Below are positions 54,244-62,421 of a DNA stretch of 64,000 nucleotides, one piece after another. This stretch comes from Streptomyces sp. SS1-1 (GTDB lineage Bacteria; Actinomycetota; Actinomycetes; Streptomycetales; Streptomycetaceae): NCBI RefSeq assembly GCF_008973465.1, contig NZ_WBXN01000004.1, positions 3,636,501 through 3,700,500 of the forward strand. Reading direction: 5' to 3'. How positions within the stretch are numbered: position 1 is the stretch's first letter; each line of letters starts with the position of its first letter. The notes beneath the pieces were generated by a model that worked only from the letters and a program-made list of their open reading frames with translations, searched no databases and was not told the DNA's origin. The position numbers were made by a program, and so were the translations under genes.

Positions 54244-55719
54244 TCACTTCTTGCTGTTGATGACCGCCTCCATGACGCTCTTCGCGATGGGCGCCGCCAG
54301 ACCGCCGCCGGAGATGTCGTCACGGACGGCGTTCTCGTCCTCGACCACCACGGCCACGGCCACCGGCGCGCTGTCGTCGACCTTGGCGTAGGAGATGAAC
54401 CACGCGTAGGGGTTCTCGCTGTTGTCCACGCCGTGCTGCGCGGTACCGGTCTTGCCGCCCACGGTGGCGTTCGGGATCCGCGCCTTGGTGCCGGTGCCCT
54501 TCTCGACGACCGTCTCCATCATCGACTGCAGGATCTGGGCGTTCTCCGCCGACAGCGGCTTGCCCAGCTCCTCCGGGTCGGTCTTCTCGATGGCGTCCAG
54601 GTTGTGCGTCTGGAGCTCGTCGACCATGTACGGCTTCATCAGCGTGCCGCCGTTGGCGACCGCGGAGGCCACCATGGCCATCTGCAGCGGCGTCGCGGCG
54701 GTGTTGAACTGGCCGATGGAGGACAGCGCGGTCTGCGAGGGGTTCATGTCGTCGGAGAAGATGGAGGCGGTCGCGCGGACCGGGGTGAACTGCTCCTCGG
54801 TGAAGCCGAACGCCTTCGCGGTGTCCAGCATCTTCTCGTTGCCGAGGTCCGCCCCGATCTTGCCGAAGACGGTGTTGCAGGAGTACTGGAGGGCGACCCG
54901 CAGCGTCGCGTTCTTGCAGGGGATGTTGCCCTCGTTGGGCAGCTTCGTGTTCGTCCCCGTCATGACCCACGGGTCGGGGGAGTCCGTCTTCTCGTCCGCG
55001 TCCTTGTAGAGGCCGTGCTCCAGGGCGGCGGCCGCGGTGACGACCTTGAAGGTCGAGCCGGGCGGGTAGACCTCGCGCAGCGCCCGGTTGAGCATCGGGT
55101 CGGCGGGGTTGTTCTTCTTCTGCAGGCCTGTCCACGCCTTGGAGTCGGTCGTCGTGGAGTTGCCCGCGAAGGACGACGGGTCGTACGACGGGAAGGACGC
55201 CAGCGCCAGGATCTTGCCGGTGGACGGCTCGATGGCCGCGACGGCGCCCTTGCCGCCCCGCGCCTTCAGACCGTTGTACGCGGCCTTCTGCGCGGCGGCG
55301 TTGAGCGTGGTGACGACGTTGCCGCCCATGTTCTCCTTACCCGTGATCATGTCAAGAGTGTTGCGGAAGAACAGGCGGTCGTCGTTGCCGGTGAGGATGC
55401 CGTCCTCGATGGACTCCAGCTGCGTGGCCCCGAAGGCCTGCGACGCGTACCCGGTGACCGGCGCCCACATCGGGCCGTTGGTGTACGTCCGCTTGTACTT
55501 GAAGTCGCTGCCCGTCGTCTCCTTGTAGCCGGTGATGGCCTTGCCGTCGACGATGATGTTGCCGCGCGGGGTGCTGTAGCGCTCGATGATGACGCGGCGG
55601 TTGTTCTTGTCGGTCCTCAGCTCGTCGGCCTGGACGTACTGGATCCAGTTGTCCCGGATCAGCAGGGCCAGTACGAGGAGTCCGCAGAAGATCGCGATCC
55701 GGCGCAGGGGCTTGTTCAT
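54244..55719 (-). CDS. pbpA: Class B penicillin-binding protein PbpA
   Basis: Peptidoglycan transpeptidase partner of the adjacent SEDS protein. The 491 residues have a short tail, a membrane segment (about 7-22), a dimerisation region and the penicillin-binding domain: S-x-x-K at Ser222/Lys225 (GSTFK), S-C-N at Ser281, and K-T-G at Lys424. ATG overlaps the rodA stop by 4 bp (ATGA), so translation is coupled. Confidence 0.96.
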   Translation of the reverse strand: MNKPLRRIAIFCGLLVLALLIRDNWIQYVQADELRTDKNNRRVIIERYSTPRGNIIVDGKAITGYKETTGSDFKYKRTYTNGPMWAPVTGYASQAFGATQLESIEDGILTGNDDRLFFRNTLDMITGKENMGGNVVTTLNAAAQKAAYNGLKARGGKGAVAAIEPSTGKILALASFPSYDPSSFAGNSTTTDSKAWTGLQKKNNPADPMLNRALREVYPPGSTFKVVTAAAALEHGLYKDADEKTDSPDPWVMTGTNTKLPNEGNIPCKNATLRVALQYSCNTVFGKIGADLGNEKMLDTAKAFGFTEEQFTPVRATASIFSDDMNPSQTALSSIGQFNTAATPLQMAMVASAVANGGTLMKPYMVDELQTHNLDAIEKTDPEELGKPLSAENAQILQSMMETVVEKGTGTKARIPNATVGGKTGTAQHGVDNSENPYAWFISYAKVDDSAPVAVAVVVEDENAVRDDISGGGLAAPIAKSVMEAVINSKK

Positions 55720-57158
55720 GACGGGCGGACCACCTGGGTCATCTCGGCGTCGGGGTTGGGCGCCGGGGCCGGCGCGGGACGGCGGGCCGTGTCGCTGATC
55801 CTCAGCAGGATGCCGATCAGGGCCCAGTTGGCGATCACGGAGGAACCGCCGTACGCCACGAAGGGCAGCGTCATACCGGTCAGCGGGATGAGACCCATGA
55901 CACCGCCGGCGACGACGAAGACCTGGAGGGCGAAGGCGCCGGACAGGCCGACGGCCAGCAGCTTGCCGAAGGGGTCGCGGGCCGCGAGGGCCGTGCGGAC
56001 ACCGCGTTCGACGATCAGGCCGTAGAGCAGCAGGATCGCCATGACGCCGGCCAGGCCGAGCTCCTCGCCGAAGGTGGCGAGGATGAAGTCGGAGTTGGCG
56101 GCGAAGCCGATGAGGTCCGAGTTGCCCTGGCCGAGACCGGTGCCGAGGGTGCCGCCGGAGCCGAAGGCCCAGAGGGCCTGCATGGCCTGCTCGGTGTGGC
56201 CGAGCTGACCCGCCCGGCTGAGCTTGAACTCGGTGGCGGGGTCGAGCCAGGCGCTGACACGCGTCTGGATGTGGGACTCGAAGCTCGCCACACCGACGGC
56301 GCCGACCGCGGACATCAGCAGACCGAAGACGATCCAGCTGGTCCGCTCGGTGGCGACGTACAGCATGATGACGAACATCCCGAAGAACAGCAGGGACGTA
56401 CCGAGGTCGGTCTCGAAGACCAGGATGAGGATCGAGATCATCCACACGACGATGATCGGTCCGAGGTCACGGCCGCGTGGCAGGTACAGGCCCATGAAAC
56501 GGCGGCTGGCCAGCGCCAGGGCGTCCCTCTTGACCATGAGATAGCCGGCGAAGAAGACCGCGAGGACGATCTTCGCGAACTCGCCGGGCTGCAGCGTGCC
56601 GAGACCGGGGATCTTGATCCAGATCTTGGCGCCGAAGACGTCGGCGCCGAGCCCGGGCACGAGCGGCAGGAGCAGCAGGACCAGCGCGCCCGCCATGGAG
56701 ATGTAGGTGTAGCGCTGCAGGACGCGGTGGTCCTTGAGGAAGATCAGCACGGCCACCAGCAGGGCCACGCCCATGGCCGAGTACAGCAGCTGGCGCGGCG
56801 CCGCCTCGACGAACGTCTTGCTCGCCTGAAGACGCTTCGACTGGTCCAGCCGCCAGATGATGACCAGTCCGAGCCCGTTGAGAAGCGTTGCCAGCGGGAG
56901 CATCAGCGGGTCCGCGTACGGGGCGAACTTGCGTACGGCGAGATGGCCTATGCCTGCCAGCAGGCCCAGGCCGATGCCGTAGGCGAGCAGGCCGGCCGGC
57001 ACTTCGTCGTTGATCGCCAGACCCACGTTGGCGTAGGCGAACACCGGGATCACGACCGCGAAGACCAGCAACCCGAGTTCGGTGTTGCGGCGGCTCGGCG
57101 CTCCGATGGCGCCGATCGTGGACGTGTGGTGCGTCGGCGAGTTCGTAGTACTGCTCAT
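55716..57158 (-). CDS. rodA: SEDS-family glycosyltransferase (RodA/FtsW)
   Basis: Peptidoglycan polymerase of the SEDS family. The 480 residues span about 12 membrane segments. Conserved features are the loop LGAD...KIPGLGTLQPGEFAKI (LQPSE-like), FETDLGTSLLFF (with the catalytic Asp), and GEELGLAG with the last segments PLTGMTLPFVAYGGSSVIAN. Next to pbpA it is the RodA-type partner. ATG start; 27 bp after pstP. Confidence 0.95.
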   Translation of the reverse strand: MSSTTNSPTHHTSTIGAIGAPSRRNTELGLLVFAVVIPVFAYANVGLAINDEVPAGLLAYGIGLGLLAGIGHLAVRKFAPYADPLMLPLATLLNGLGLVIIWRLDQSKRLQASKTFVEAAPRQLLYSAMGVALLVAVLIFLKDHRVLQRYTYISMAGALVLLLLPLVPGLGADVFGAKIWIKIPGLGTLQPGEFAKIVLAVFFAGYLMVKRDALALASRRFMGLYLPRGRDLGPIIVVWMISILILVFETDLGTSLLFFGMFVIMLYVATERTSWIVFGLLMSAVGAVGVASFESHIQTRVSAWLDPATEFKLSRAGQLGHTEQAMQALWAFGSGGTLGTGLGQGNSDLIGFAANSDFILATFGEELGLAGVMAILLLYGLIVERGVRTALAARDPFGKLLAVGLSGAFALQVFVVAGGVMGLIPLTGMTLPFVAYGGSSVIANWALIGILLRISDTARRPAPAPAPNPDAEMTQVVRPS

Positions 57159-57185
57159 CGTGTGACGGGGCCTCTCACGGCTTGC

Positions 57186-58727
57186 CTACTGCGTACCGCA
57201 GTTCGAGACGACCTTCTGCTCTTCCTCCGAGAGGGTCGGGCCGGGGTTTGGCGTCGCAGTCGGTGTCGGGGAGGTGGACGAGGGAGGTGAAGTGGACGAG
57301 TTGGGCGACGGCGTCGATGTCGCCTTGGACGTGAGGGAGGTACGGGTGGTTCCCGTGGTGCCTCCGGCCTCGCCCTCGCCCGTCTTCGCGTTCTTCTCGC
57401 TCTCGGCGGCCTGGCGTTCGGCCCGCTTCTTGCACGCGGACGCCTGCAGCGCCAGTTCGTCGATCTTCGCCTGCGCGTCCTTCAGACCGCCTTCGGCGAT
57501 GGTCGCCTCCACCAGCTTCTGCTGGTAGGGCGGCAGGTACTTGAGTTCGATCTCGGGGTGGTCCTTCTCGACCTTCGAGAGCGACACCCACGCCAGGTCC
57601 TGGCTGATCCCGCGGTACAGCGCGACGTGCTCGTCGTTCGTGCCGACGTAGTACTGCGTCTGCGTCCAGCGGTAGCCGCCGTACATGCCGCCGCCGACGA
57701 CGGCGAGCGCCAGGGCCGTGTAGAGGGATCTCTTCAGCCACTTGCGGCCCTTGCCGGGCTTGACGAAGTCGTCGTCGGTGTAGGCGCCGAAGCCGCCCGT
57801 CGGCACATAGCCGGTGGTGTCGCCGGAGCCGGGCGGGCCGAACTCGCCTCCGCCCTGGCCGGGCACCTGGCGGCCGAGTCCGGCGGCGCGGCCCGCGGGC
57901 GTCTGCATGATGCCGTTGTCGTGCGGGTGGTGCTGCTGGTTCTCGGCGACCGCGCCGACCACGACCGGGGTGTCGGAGAGCTGCCCGGCGAGGGTGTCCC
58001 CGGTGTCCAGGTCGAGGACGTCCGCGACGATCACCGTGATGTTGTCGGGGCCGCCGCCGCGCAGGGCGAGCTGGATCAGCTCCTGGACCGTCTCCTGCGG
58101 GCCCTGGTAGCTGGCGAGGGTGTCCTCCAGGGTCTGGTGGGACACGACACCGGACAGGCCGTCGGAGCAGATCAGGTACCGGTCGCCGGCGCGGACCTCG
58201 CGGATCGACAGGTCGGGGTCCACGTGGTCGCCGCTGCCCAGGGCGCGCATCAGCAGGGAGCGCTGCGGGTGGGTCGTGGCCTCTTCCTCGGTGATGCGGC
58301 CCTCGTCGACCAGGCGCTGCACCCAGGTGTGGTCCTGCGTGATCTGGGTGAGGACGCCGTCGCGCAGCAGGTACGCGCGGGAGTCGCCGACGTGGACGAG
58401 GCCGAGGCGCTGCCCGGTCCACAGCAGGGCCGTGAGTGTCGTGCCCATGCCCTCCAGCTGCGGGTCCTCCTCGACCATCGAGCGCAGCTGGTCGTTGGCG
58501 CGCTGCACGGCGGTGCCGAGCGAGGTGAGCAGGTCGGAGCCCGGGACGTCGTCGTCGAGCGCCACGATGGTGGAGATGGCCTCGGAGGAGGCGACCTCGC
58601 CGGCGGCCGCGCCGCCCATGCCGTCGGCGATGGCGAGCAGGCGGGGTCCGGCGTATCCGGAGTCCTCGTTGCCCTCCCGGATCATGCCTTTGTGCGATCC
58701 GGCGGCGAAGCGCAGTGACAGACTCAT
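57186..58727 (-). CDS. pstP: PP2C-type Ser/Thr phosphatase PstP
   Basis: Dephosphorylates proteins phosphorylated by PknB-type kinases. The 513 residues carry the PPM domain (1-245): MIREGNEDSGYAG, LLAIADGMGGAAAGE, VGDSRAYLLRDG, CSDGLSGVV and GGPDNITVIVADV, providing the metal-binding Asp residues. A linker follows, then a membrane segment (about 330-350) and an outer part ending in a Ser/Thr/Pro-rich tail. ATG 58727 with GAGGTG is preferred; in-frame ATG at 58757 and GTG 58772 would extend it by up to 15 residues. Confidence 0.95.
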   Translation of the reverse strand: MSLSLRFAAGSHKGMIREGNEDSGYAGPRLLAIADGMGGAAAGEVASSEAISTIVALDDDVPGSDLLTSLGTAVQRANDQLRSMVEEDPQLEGMGTTLTALLWTGQRLGLVHVGDSRAYLLRDGVLTQITQDHTWVQRLVDEGRITEEEATTHPQRSLLMRALGSGDHVDPDLSIREVRAGDRYLICSDGLSGVVSHQTLEDTLASYQGPQETVQELIQLALRGGGPDNITVIVADVLDLDTGDTLAGQLSDTPVVVGAVAENQQHHPHDNGIMQTPAGRAAGLGRQVPGQGGGEFGPPGSGDTTGYVPTGGFGAYTDDDFVKPGKGRKWLKRSLYTALALAVVGGGMYGGYRWTQTQYYVGTNDEHVALYRGISQDLAWVSLSKVEKDHPEIELKYLPPYQQKLVEATIAEGGLKDAQAKIDELALQASACKKRAERQAAESEKNAKTGEGEAGGTTGTTRTSLTSKATSTPSPNSSTSPPSSTSPTPTATPNPGPTLSEEEQKVVSNCGTQ

Positions 58728-58848
58728 GCGCACCTCGCCCGTCGGCTCCGGGTACATCCGCACGGTGCCCACCCTCCGGTCGGGAGCGCGCCGGGGCCCT
58801 GGGTGGGGGCCACCGCTGCGTGCTCGCTCCGCTCGCTCATGTTTCGTA

Positions 58849-59364
58849 CTACTTCCGCAGCTCGATGACGGTCTTGCCGATGCGGATCGGCGCGCCCAGC
58901 GGAACAGGCGTGGGGGTCGTCAGCCGCGTTCGGTCGAGGTACGTGCCGTTGGTGGAGCCAAGGTCCTCGACGATCCACTGGCCGTCGCGGTCCGGGTAGA
59001 TCCTGGCATGCCGGCTGGAGGCGTAGTCGTCGTCCAGCACGATCGTGCTGTCGTGCGCCCGGCCCAGGGTGATCGTCTGGCCCTGGAGGGCGACGGTGGT
59101 GCCGGTGAGGGTGCCCTCGGACACGACCAGCTTGGTGGGGGCGTTGCGGCGCTGGCGGCCGCCTGCCTGCTGGCCGCGCTGCTGCGGCGGCGCGGCGGCC
59201 TGGCGGGCGGCCTGCTGCTGCCGTCCCGCCTCTCGCCTCGACCCGCGCTGGGTGACGCGCGTACCGAACAGGTCGCTGCGGATGACCTGCACGGCCACGA
59301 TCACGAACAGCCACAGTACGGCCAGGAAACCCAGCCGCATGACCGTGAGGGTCAGCTCTGACAT
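58849..59364 (-). CDS. fhaB: FHA-domain protein FhaB
   Basis: A 171-residue protein with an N-terminal membrane segment (about 5-28), an Arg/Gln-rich linker and a C-terminal FHA domain that binds phosphothreonine (ITLGRAHDSTIVLDDDYASSRHARI and EDLGSTNGTYLD; the conserved Gly-Arg, Ser-x-x-His and Asn-Gly are intact). Probable adaptor for PknB signalling at the growing wall. ATG start, 10 bp after fhaA. Confidence 0.95.
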   Translation of the reverse strand: MSELTLTVMRLGFLAVLWLFVIVAVQVIRSDLFGTRVTQRGSRREAGRQQQAARQAAAPPQQRGQQAGGRQRRNAPTKLVVSEGTLTGTTVALQGQTITLGRAHDSTIVLDDDYASSRHARIYPDRDGQWIVEDLGSTNGTYLDRTRLTTPTPVPLGAPIRIGKTVIELRK

Positions 59365-59374
59365 TGCCCCCGCT

Positions 59375-60238
59375 TCACCCTTCGGCTTGCCGGTAAATGA
59401 TGGTGGTGCTGCCCACGACGATCCGCGAGCCGTCGCGGAGCGTAGCGCGGGTGGTGTGCTGCCCGTCCACCACGATGCCGTTGGTGGACCCGAGATCCTG
59501 GATCGTCGAGGGCGTTCCGGTCCGGATCTCGCAGTGCCGGCGGGAGACGCCGGGGTCGTCGATCCGCACGTCGGCGTCGGTGCTGCGGCCCAGCACGAGC
59601 GTGGCGCGGGAGATCTGATGGCGGGTGCCGTTGATCTCGATCCAGTAGCGGGTGCGTCCGCCGGGCGCCGGGGCGGCGGGAGGACGCGCGCCGCCGGCGG
59701 GCTGCGGGTATCCGTAGCCGCCGGGACGTCCGCCGGGGGGCGGCGCGGCCGGCATCGGCGGGGGGCCCGCGGGCGCGGCGGCCGGCGGGTAGCCGTAGCC
59801 GCCCGGGGCGCCGGGGCGTCCGGCCGGGGCGGGCCGCTGGGGGCCGCCGGCCTGCTGGTCGGTGGAGCCGGCGAGGGTGCGGCTGCGCACCCGGTACAGG
59901 CCGGTGTCGAGGTCGTCGGCCTTCTCCAGGTGGACCTTGATCGGGCCCATGAAGGTGTAGCGCTGCTGCTTGGCGTAGTCGCGGACCATGCCCGCGAGCT
60001 CGTCGCCGAGCTGGCCCGAGTAGGGGCTCAGCCGCTCGTAGTCCGGTGCGCTCAGCTCCACGATGAAGTCGTTGGGGACGACCGTGCGGTCGCGGTTCCA
60101 GATCGTGGCGTTGTTGTCGCACTCGCGCTGCAGCGCTCCGGCGATCTCCACGGGCTGCACCTCGGACTTGAACACCTTCGCGAAGGTGCCGTTGACCAGA
60201 CCTTCGAGACGCTGCTCGAACTTCTTCAGGACTCCCAT
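59375..60238 (-). CDS. fhaA: FHA-domain protein FhaA
   Basis: A 287-residue protein with an N-terminal DUF3662 domain (1-125, MGVLKKFEQRLEGLVNGTFAKVFK), a Pro/Gly/Ala-rich linker (about 130-195) and a C-terminal FHA domain (LVLGRSTDADVRIDDPGVSRRHCEI, QDLGSTNGIVVD). In mycobacteria FhaA binds the phosphorylated pseudokinase part of MviN; here that pseudokinase is encoded at 12219-13943, so the same link is plausible. ATG with GGAGG upstream. First gene of the cluster. Confidence 0.95.
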   Translation of the reverse strand: MGVLKKFEQRLEGLVNGTFAKVFKSEVQPVEIAGALQRECDNNATIWNRDRTVVPNDFIVELSAPDYERLSPYSGQLGDELAGMVRDYAKQQRYTFMGPIKVHLEKADDLDTGLYRVRSRTLAGSTDQQAGGPQRPAPAGRPGAPGGYGYPPAAAPAGPPPMPAAPPPGGRPGGYGYPQPAGGARPPAAPAPGGRTRYWIEINGTRHQISRATLVLGRSTDADVRIDDPGVSRRHCEIRTGTPSTIQDLGSTNGIVVDGQHTTRATLRDGSRIVVGSTTIIYRQAEG

Positions 60239-60820
60239 GGGGCACCTCCTCCGTCGTTGCCTACGTCCTGCATCCCGCGGGGCGGGTACTGCCTTTCCTG
60301 GTACTGCTTACTGATCGTATCCACGCGCCGGTCGATCGGCTGGTTCCCCCTGTCGGCCCGGTCGACGGGTGTCGACGCCCTCGAAGTTCCCCCGGGAGCT
60401 CCCCTTCGAACTCCTCATGGGCGGTGTCCTGCCATGGATCGTAGAGGGGGCCGCAGACCAGTGTCCCGCACCTGACCGCGGACCCCGGTCCCGTCGTGGG
60501 GAGATGAGCGGTACCGGTACGAGGTTGATACGTGAACAAGTTCTCGCCGATACGGAGCGGACCTGGCCGTGGCCTGGTCGTGGCCACGCCGTGAGCTCGG
60601 TGGCGGAGGCCGGCGGACGTGGCCCACGCCACGCACGCGCGTGCGGCGGTCACGGGTCAGGACGCGACTGCGCTGGTGGGCGCGCGCCTGTCGTCCGTAC
60701 GCCGGTCGCACCGCGGCTGCCTGCGGATAAGGGATGTGAATCCACCCTGGCGAGCGTGCTAATGTTCTGGGTGTCGGAAGGCGCCGGACCGCACGGAAAG
60801 GCCCTGAGGACACACCCAAT
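60239..60820. other. 582-bp gap before tRNA-Leu, no gene seen
   Basis: Open frames in it have no ribosome site or recognisable motif. It should carry the fhaA operon promoter on the minus strand; the tRNA-Leu promoter lies at the right end. Confidence 0.4.
60737..60765 (+). promoter_or_regulatory. tRNA-Leu promoter
   Basis: TGAATC (60737-60742), a 17-bp spacer and TAATGT (60760-60765), 55 bp upstream of the tRNA. The -10 matches that of tRNA-Ile. Confidence 0.55.
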
Positions 60821-60904
60821 GCGCGGGTGGCGGAATAGGCAGACGCGCTGGATTCAGGTTCCAGTGCCCGCAAGGGCGTGGGGGTTCAACTCCCCCCTCG
60901 CGCA
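60821..60904 (+). tRNA. tRNA-Leu (CAG)
   Basis: An 84-nt type II tRNA with long variable arm (TGCCCGCAAGGGCGT). Acceptor GCGCGGG with CTCGCGC, anticodon loop TTCAGGT giving CAG, T-arm GGGGGTTCAACTCCCCC. Discriminator A at 60904; CCA not encoded. Confidence 0.97.
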
Positions 60905-60910
60905 CAGACG

Positions 60911-60944
60911 AAGAGGCGGCACCGTTCACACGGTGCCGCCTCTT
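60911..60944 (+). terminator. tRNA-Leu terminator
   Basis: A perfect 14-bp stem, AAGAGGCGGCACCG (60911-60924) with 60931-60944, 6-nt loop, ending in TT. Confidence 0.9.
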
Positions 60945-61043
60945 ATGTTGTGTTCACCGCGTAGGTGGCGTGCGAGGCGGGCCGGCGGCTGTCTCCGACG
61001 ACCCGCCCTGTGATGAACCTCTCAGGTCAGAAGCCCGCCGGCG

Positions 61044-61694
61044 TCAGGCCGCGAGGCGCTGCACCAGCGACTTGGCCCTCGTGGCGGCCTCGTCGAGAGC
61101 GCGCTCGCGCGAGGCCTCGAAGAGGGGGACCAGCTCGGCCATCTTCGGGTCGGCCGGGGCCATGGTGAGCTCCGGGACGATGAACGTGAGATCGGCGCCG
61201 AAGAAGTCCTTGAAGATCGCCGACAGGTAGTTCTGCACGTACTCGTATCCCTCGCGCGGGCTGCCCGGGCCGTACGCGCCGCCGCGGCTGGCGACGACGG
61301 TGACCGGGGTGCCCTTCAGGGGCTGTACGTCGCCGACGGTGCGGCCCATCACGATCACGTTGTCGAGCCACGCCTTGAGCGTCGACGGGATCGCGAGGTT
61401 GTACATCGGCGCGCCGACCAGCACGGCGTCCGCGGCCTCCAGCTCCTCGACCAGCTTCACGCGCTCCGCGAAGGCGGTGGCCTGCTCAGGGGTGTGCGTG
61501 GCCGGGTCGGCGAAGGCGGCGGTGTGGGCGGGCGCGGAGATGTGCGGCACCGGCTGCGCGGCGAGGTCGCGGTGGATCACCGTGCCGTCGGGGTGCTGCT
61601 CCTCCCAGGTGCGCCGGAAGGCCTCGGTGACGGTGCGGGACGAAGAGGCACCGGCCGGGAAGACCGAGGAGTCGATGTGCAGAAGCGTGGCCAT
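61044..61694 (-). CDS. azoR: FMN-dependent NADH-azoreductase
   Basis: A 216-residue flavodoxin-like NAD(P)H:quinone/azo reductase. Visible are the phosphate-binding loop HIDSSVFPAGASSSRTV, the FMN segment APMYNLAIPSTLKAWLDNVI and VVASRGGAYGPGSPREG. Cytoplasmic; probably detoxifies quinones. ATG start. It is divergent from an HxlR regulator, the usual pairing for redox-responsive control. Confidence 0.92.
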   Translation of the reverse strand: MATLLHIDSSVFPAGASSSRTVTEAFRRTWEEQHPDGTVIHRDLAAQPVPHISAPAHTAAFADPATHTPEQATAFAERVKLVEELEAADAVLVGAPMYNLAIPSTLKAWLDNVIVMGRTVGDVQPLKGTPVTVVASRGGAYGPGSPREGYEYVQNYLSAIFKDFFGADLTFIVPELTMAPADPKMAELVPLFEASRERALDEAATRAKSLVQRLAA

Positions 61695-61850
61695 GACGTC
61701 TCCAAGAAGAGGATCAAAAAGGCATATAGGGGTGAACTGCCGCCATGAGGGTCGAACTTTCCTCAGGGGCTCTAACTTCGTACCTAACTATGGATAGCAC
61801 AGTCACTTACTTTTTTTCATCCCCACACGGAGGGCCAGTACCCTGGAGGC
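61695..61850. promoter_or_regulatory. Divergent azoR/hxlR promoter region
   Basis: A 156-bp gap with an AT-rich core (61770-61818, including CTAACTATGGATAG and a T7 run). HxlR operators are typically GTA-TAC-type repeats; GTACCTAACTAT at 61780 is a possible half, but no clean palindrome is visible. Confidence 0.45.
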
Positions 61851-62213
61851 ATGGCAGGTGAGGAGAGTCACGACGTAGCGAGCTGCAAGCGGGTGGACGA
61901 GGGCATCACCCGCGTCTTCCAGCTGCTCGGCAAGCGCTGGACCGGGCCGATCGTGTCGGTGCTGACCGCCGGCCCCGCCTACTTCGTCTCCCTGCGCCGG
62001 GCCATCCCCGGGATCAGCGAGCGCATGCTGTCCGACCGCCTCACGGAGCTGACGCAGGCGGGACTCGTGGTGCGCGAGGTGTACGACGGGCCGCCGCTGC
62101 GTGTGGTGTACCGGCTGACGGATGCCGGTGCCGCGCTGGAGCCCGCGTTGGCGGAGCTGGGGGGCTGGGCGATGAAGCATCTGCCGGACAAGGACCAGCC
62201 CGGGAACTGCTGA
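61851..62213 (+). CDS. HxlR-family transcriptional regulator
   Basis: A 120-residue winged-helix (MarR-like) regulator. Core VFQLLGKRWTGPIVSVL (about 22-38), RAIPGISERMLSDRLTEL (recognition helix) and VVYRLTDAG (wing). The N-terminal Cys12 (VASCKR) matches the redox-sensing Cys position of HypR/YodB-type members, so quinone or aldehyde stress sensing is plausible. ATG start. Likely controls the divergent azoreductase. Confidence 0.9.
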   Translation: MAGEESHDVASCKRVDEGITRVFQLLGKRWTGPIVSVLTAGPAYFVSLRRAIPGISERMLSDRLTELTQAGLVVREVYDGPPLRVVYRLTDAGAALEPALAELGGWAMKHLPDKDQPGNC

Positions 62214-62250
62214 CGGCGTCACCCTGGTTTGAGGCCCCTGGTCCGTGGTT

Positions 62251-62277
62251 TTCTCCACAGGTCCGAAGTTGTCCACA
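62251..62277 (+). promoter_or_regulatory. Two DnaA boxes upstream of DUF2252 gene
   Basis: TTCTCCACA (62251-62259, one mismatch) and perfect TTGTCCACA (62269-62277), same orientation, 9 bp apart, in the gap between hxlR and the DUF2252 gene, about 35 kb from oriC. Confidence 0.65.
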
Positions 62278-62331
62278 GGCCCTGACGCGTTTCGGCCACC
62301 GGCTGTACGGTCGGCACGAGTTGATGTTCGT

Positions 62332-62370
62332 GCGGGAACGCGGGAGTGCGGGACCGCGGGAGTTGCGGGA
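62332..62370. repeat. GCGGGA repeat array (five copies, 8-9 bp period)
   Basis: GCGGGA at 62332, 62340, 62348, 62356 and 62365, with two or three varied bases between. It ends 52 bp before the DUF2252 start. Confidence 0.8.
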
Positions 62371-62421
62371 ACGCAGGCGCGCGTGAGCGCGTGAGCGCGG
62401 GATGTGGGGGAGGCGGTCGTC

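Noticed and set aside
60369..61013. Open frame spanning the tRNA-Leu gene
   Set aside because: It runs straight through a clear tRNA and terminator and has no motif.
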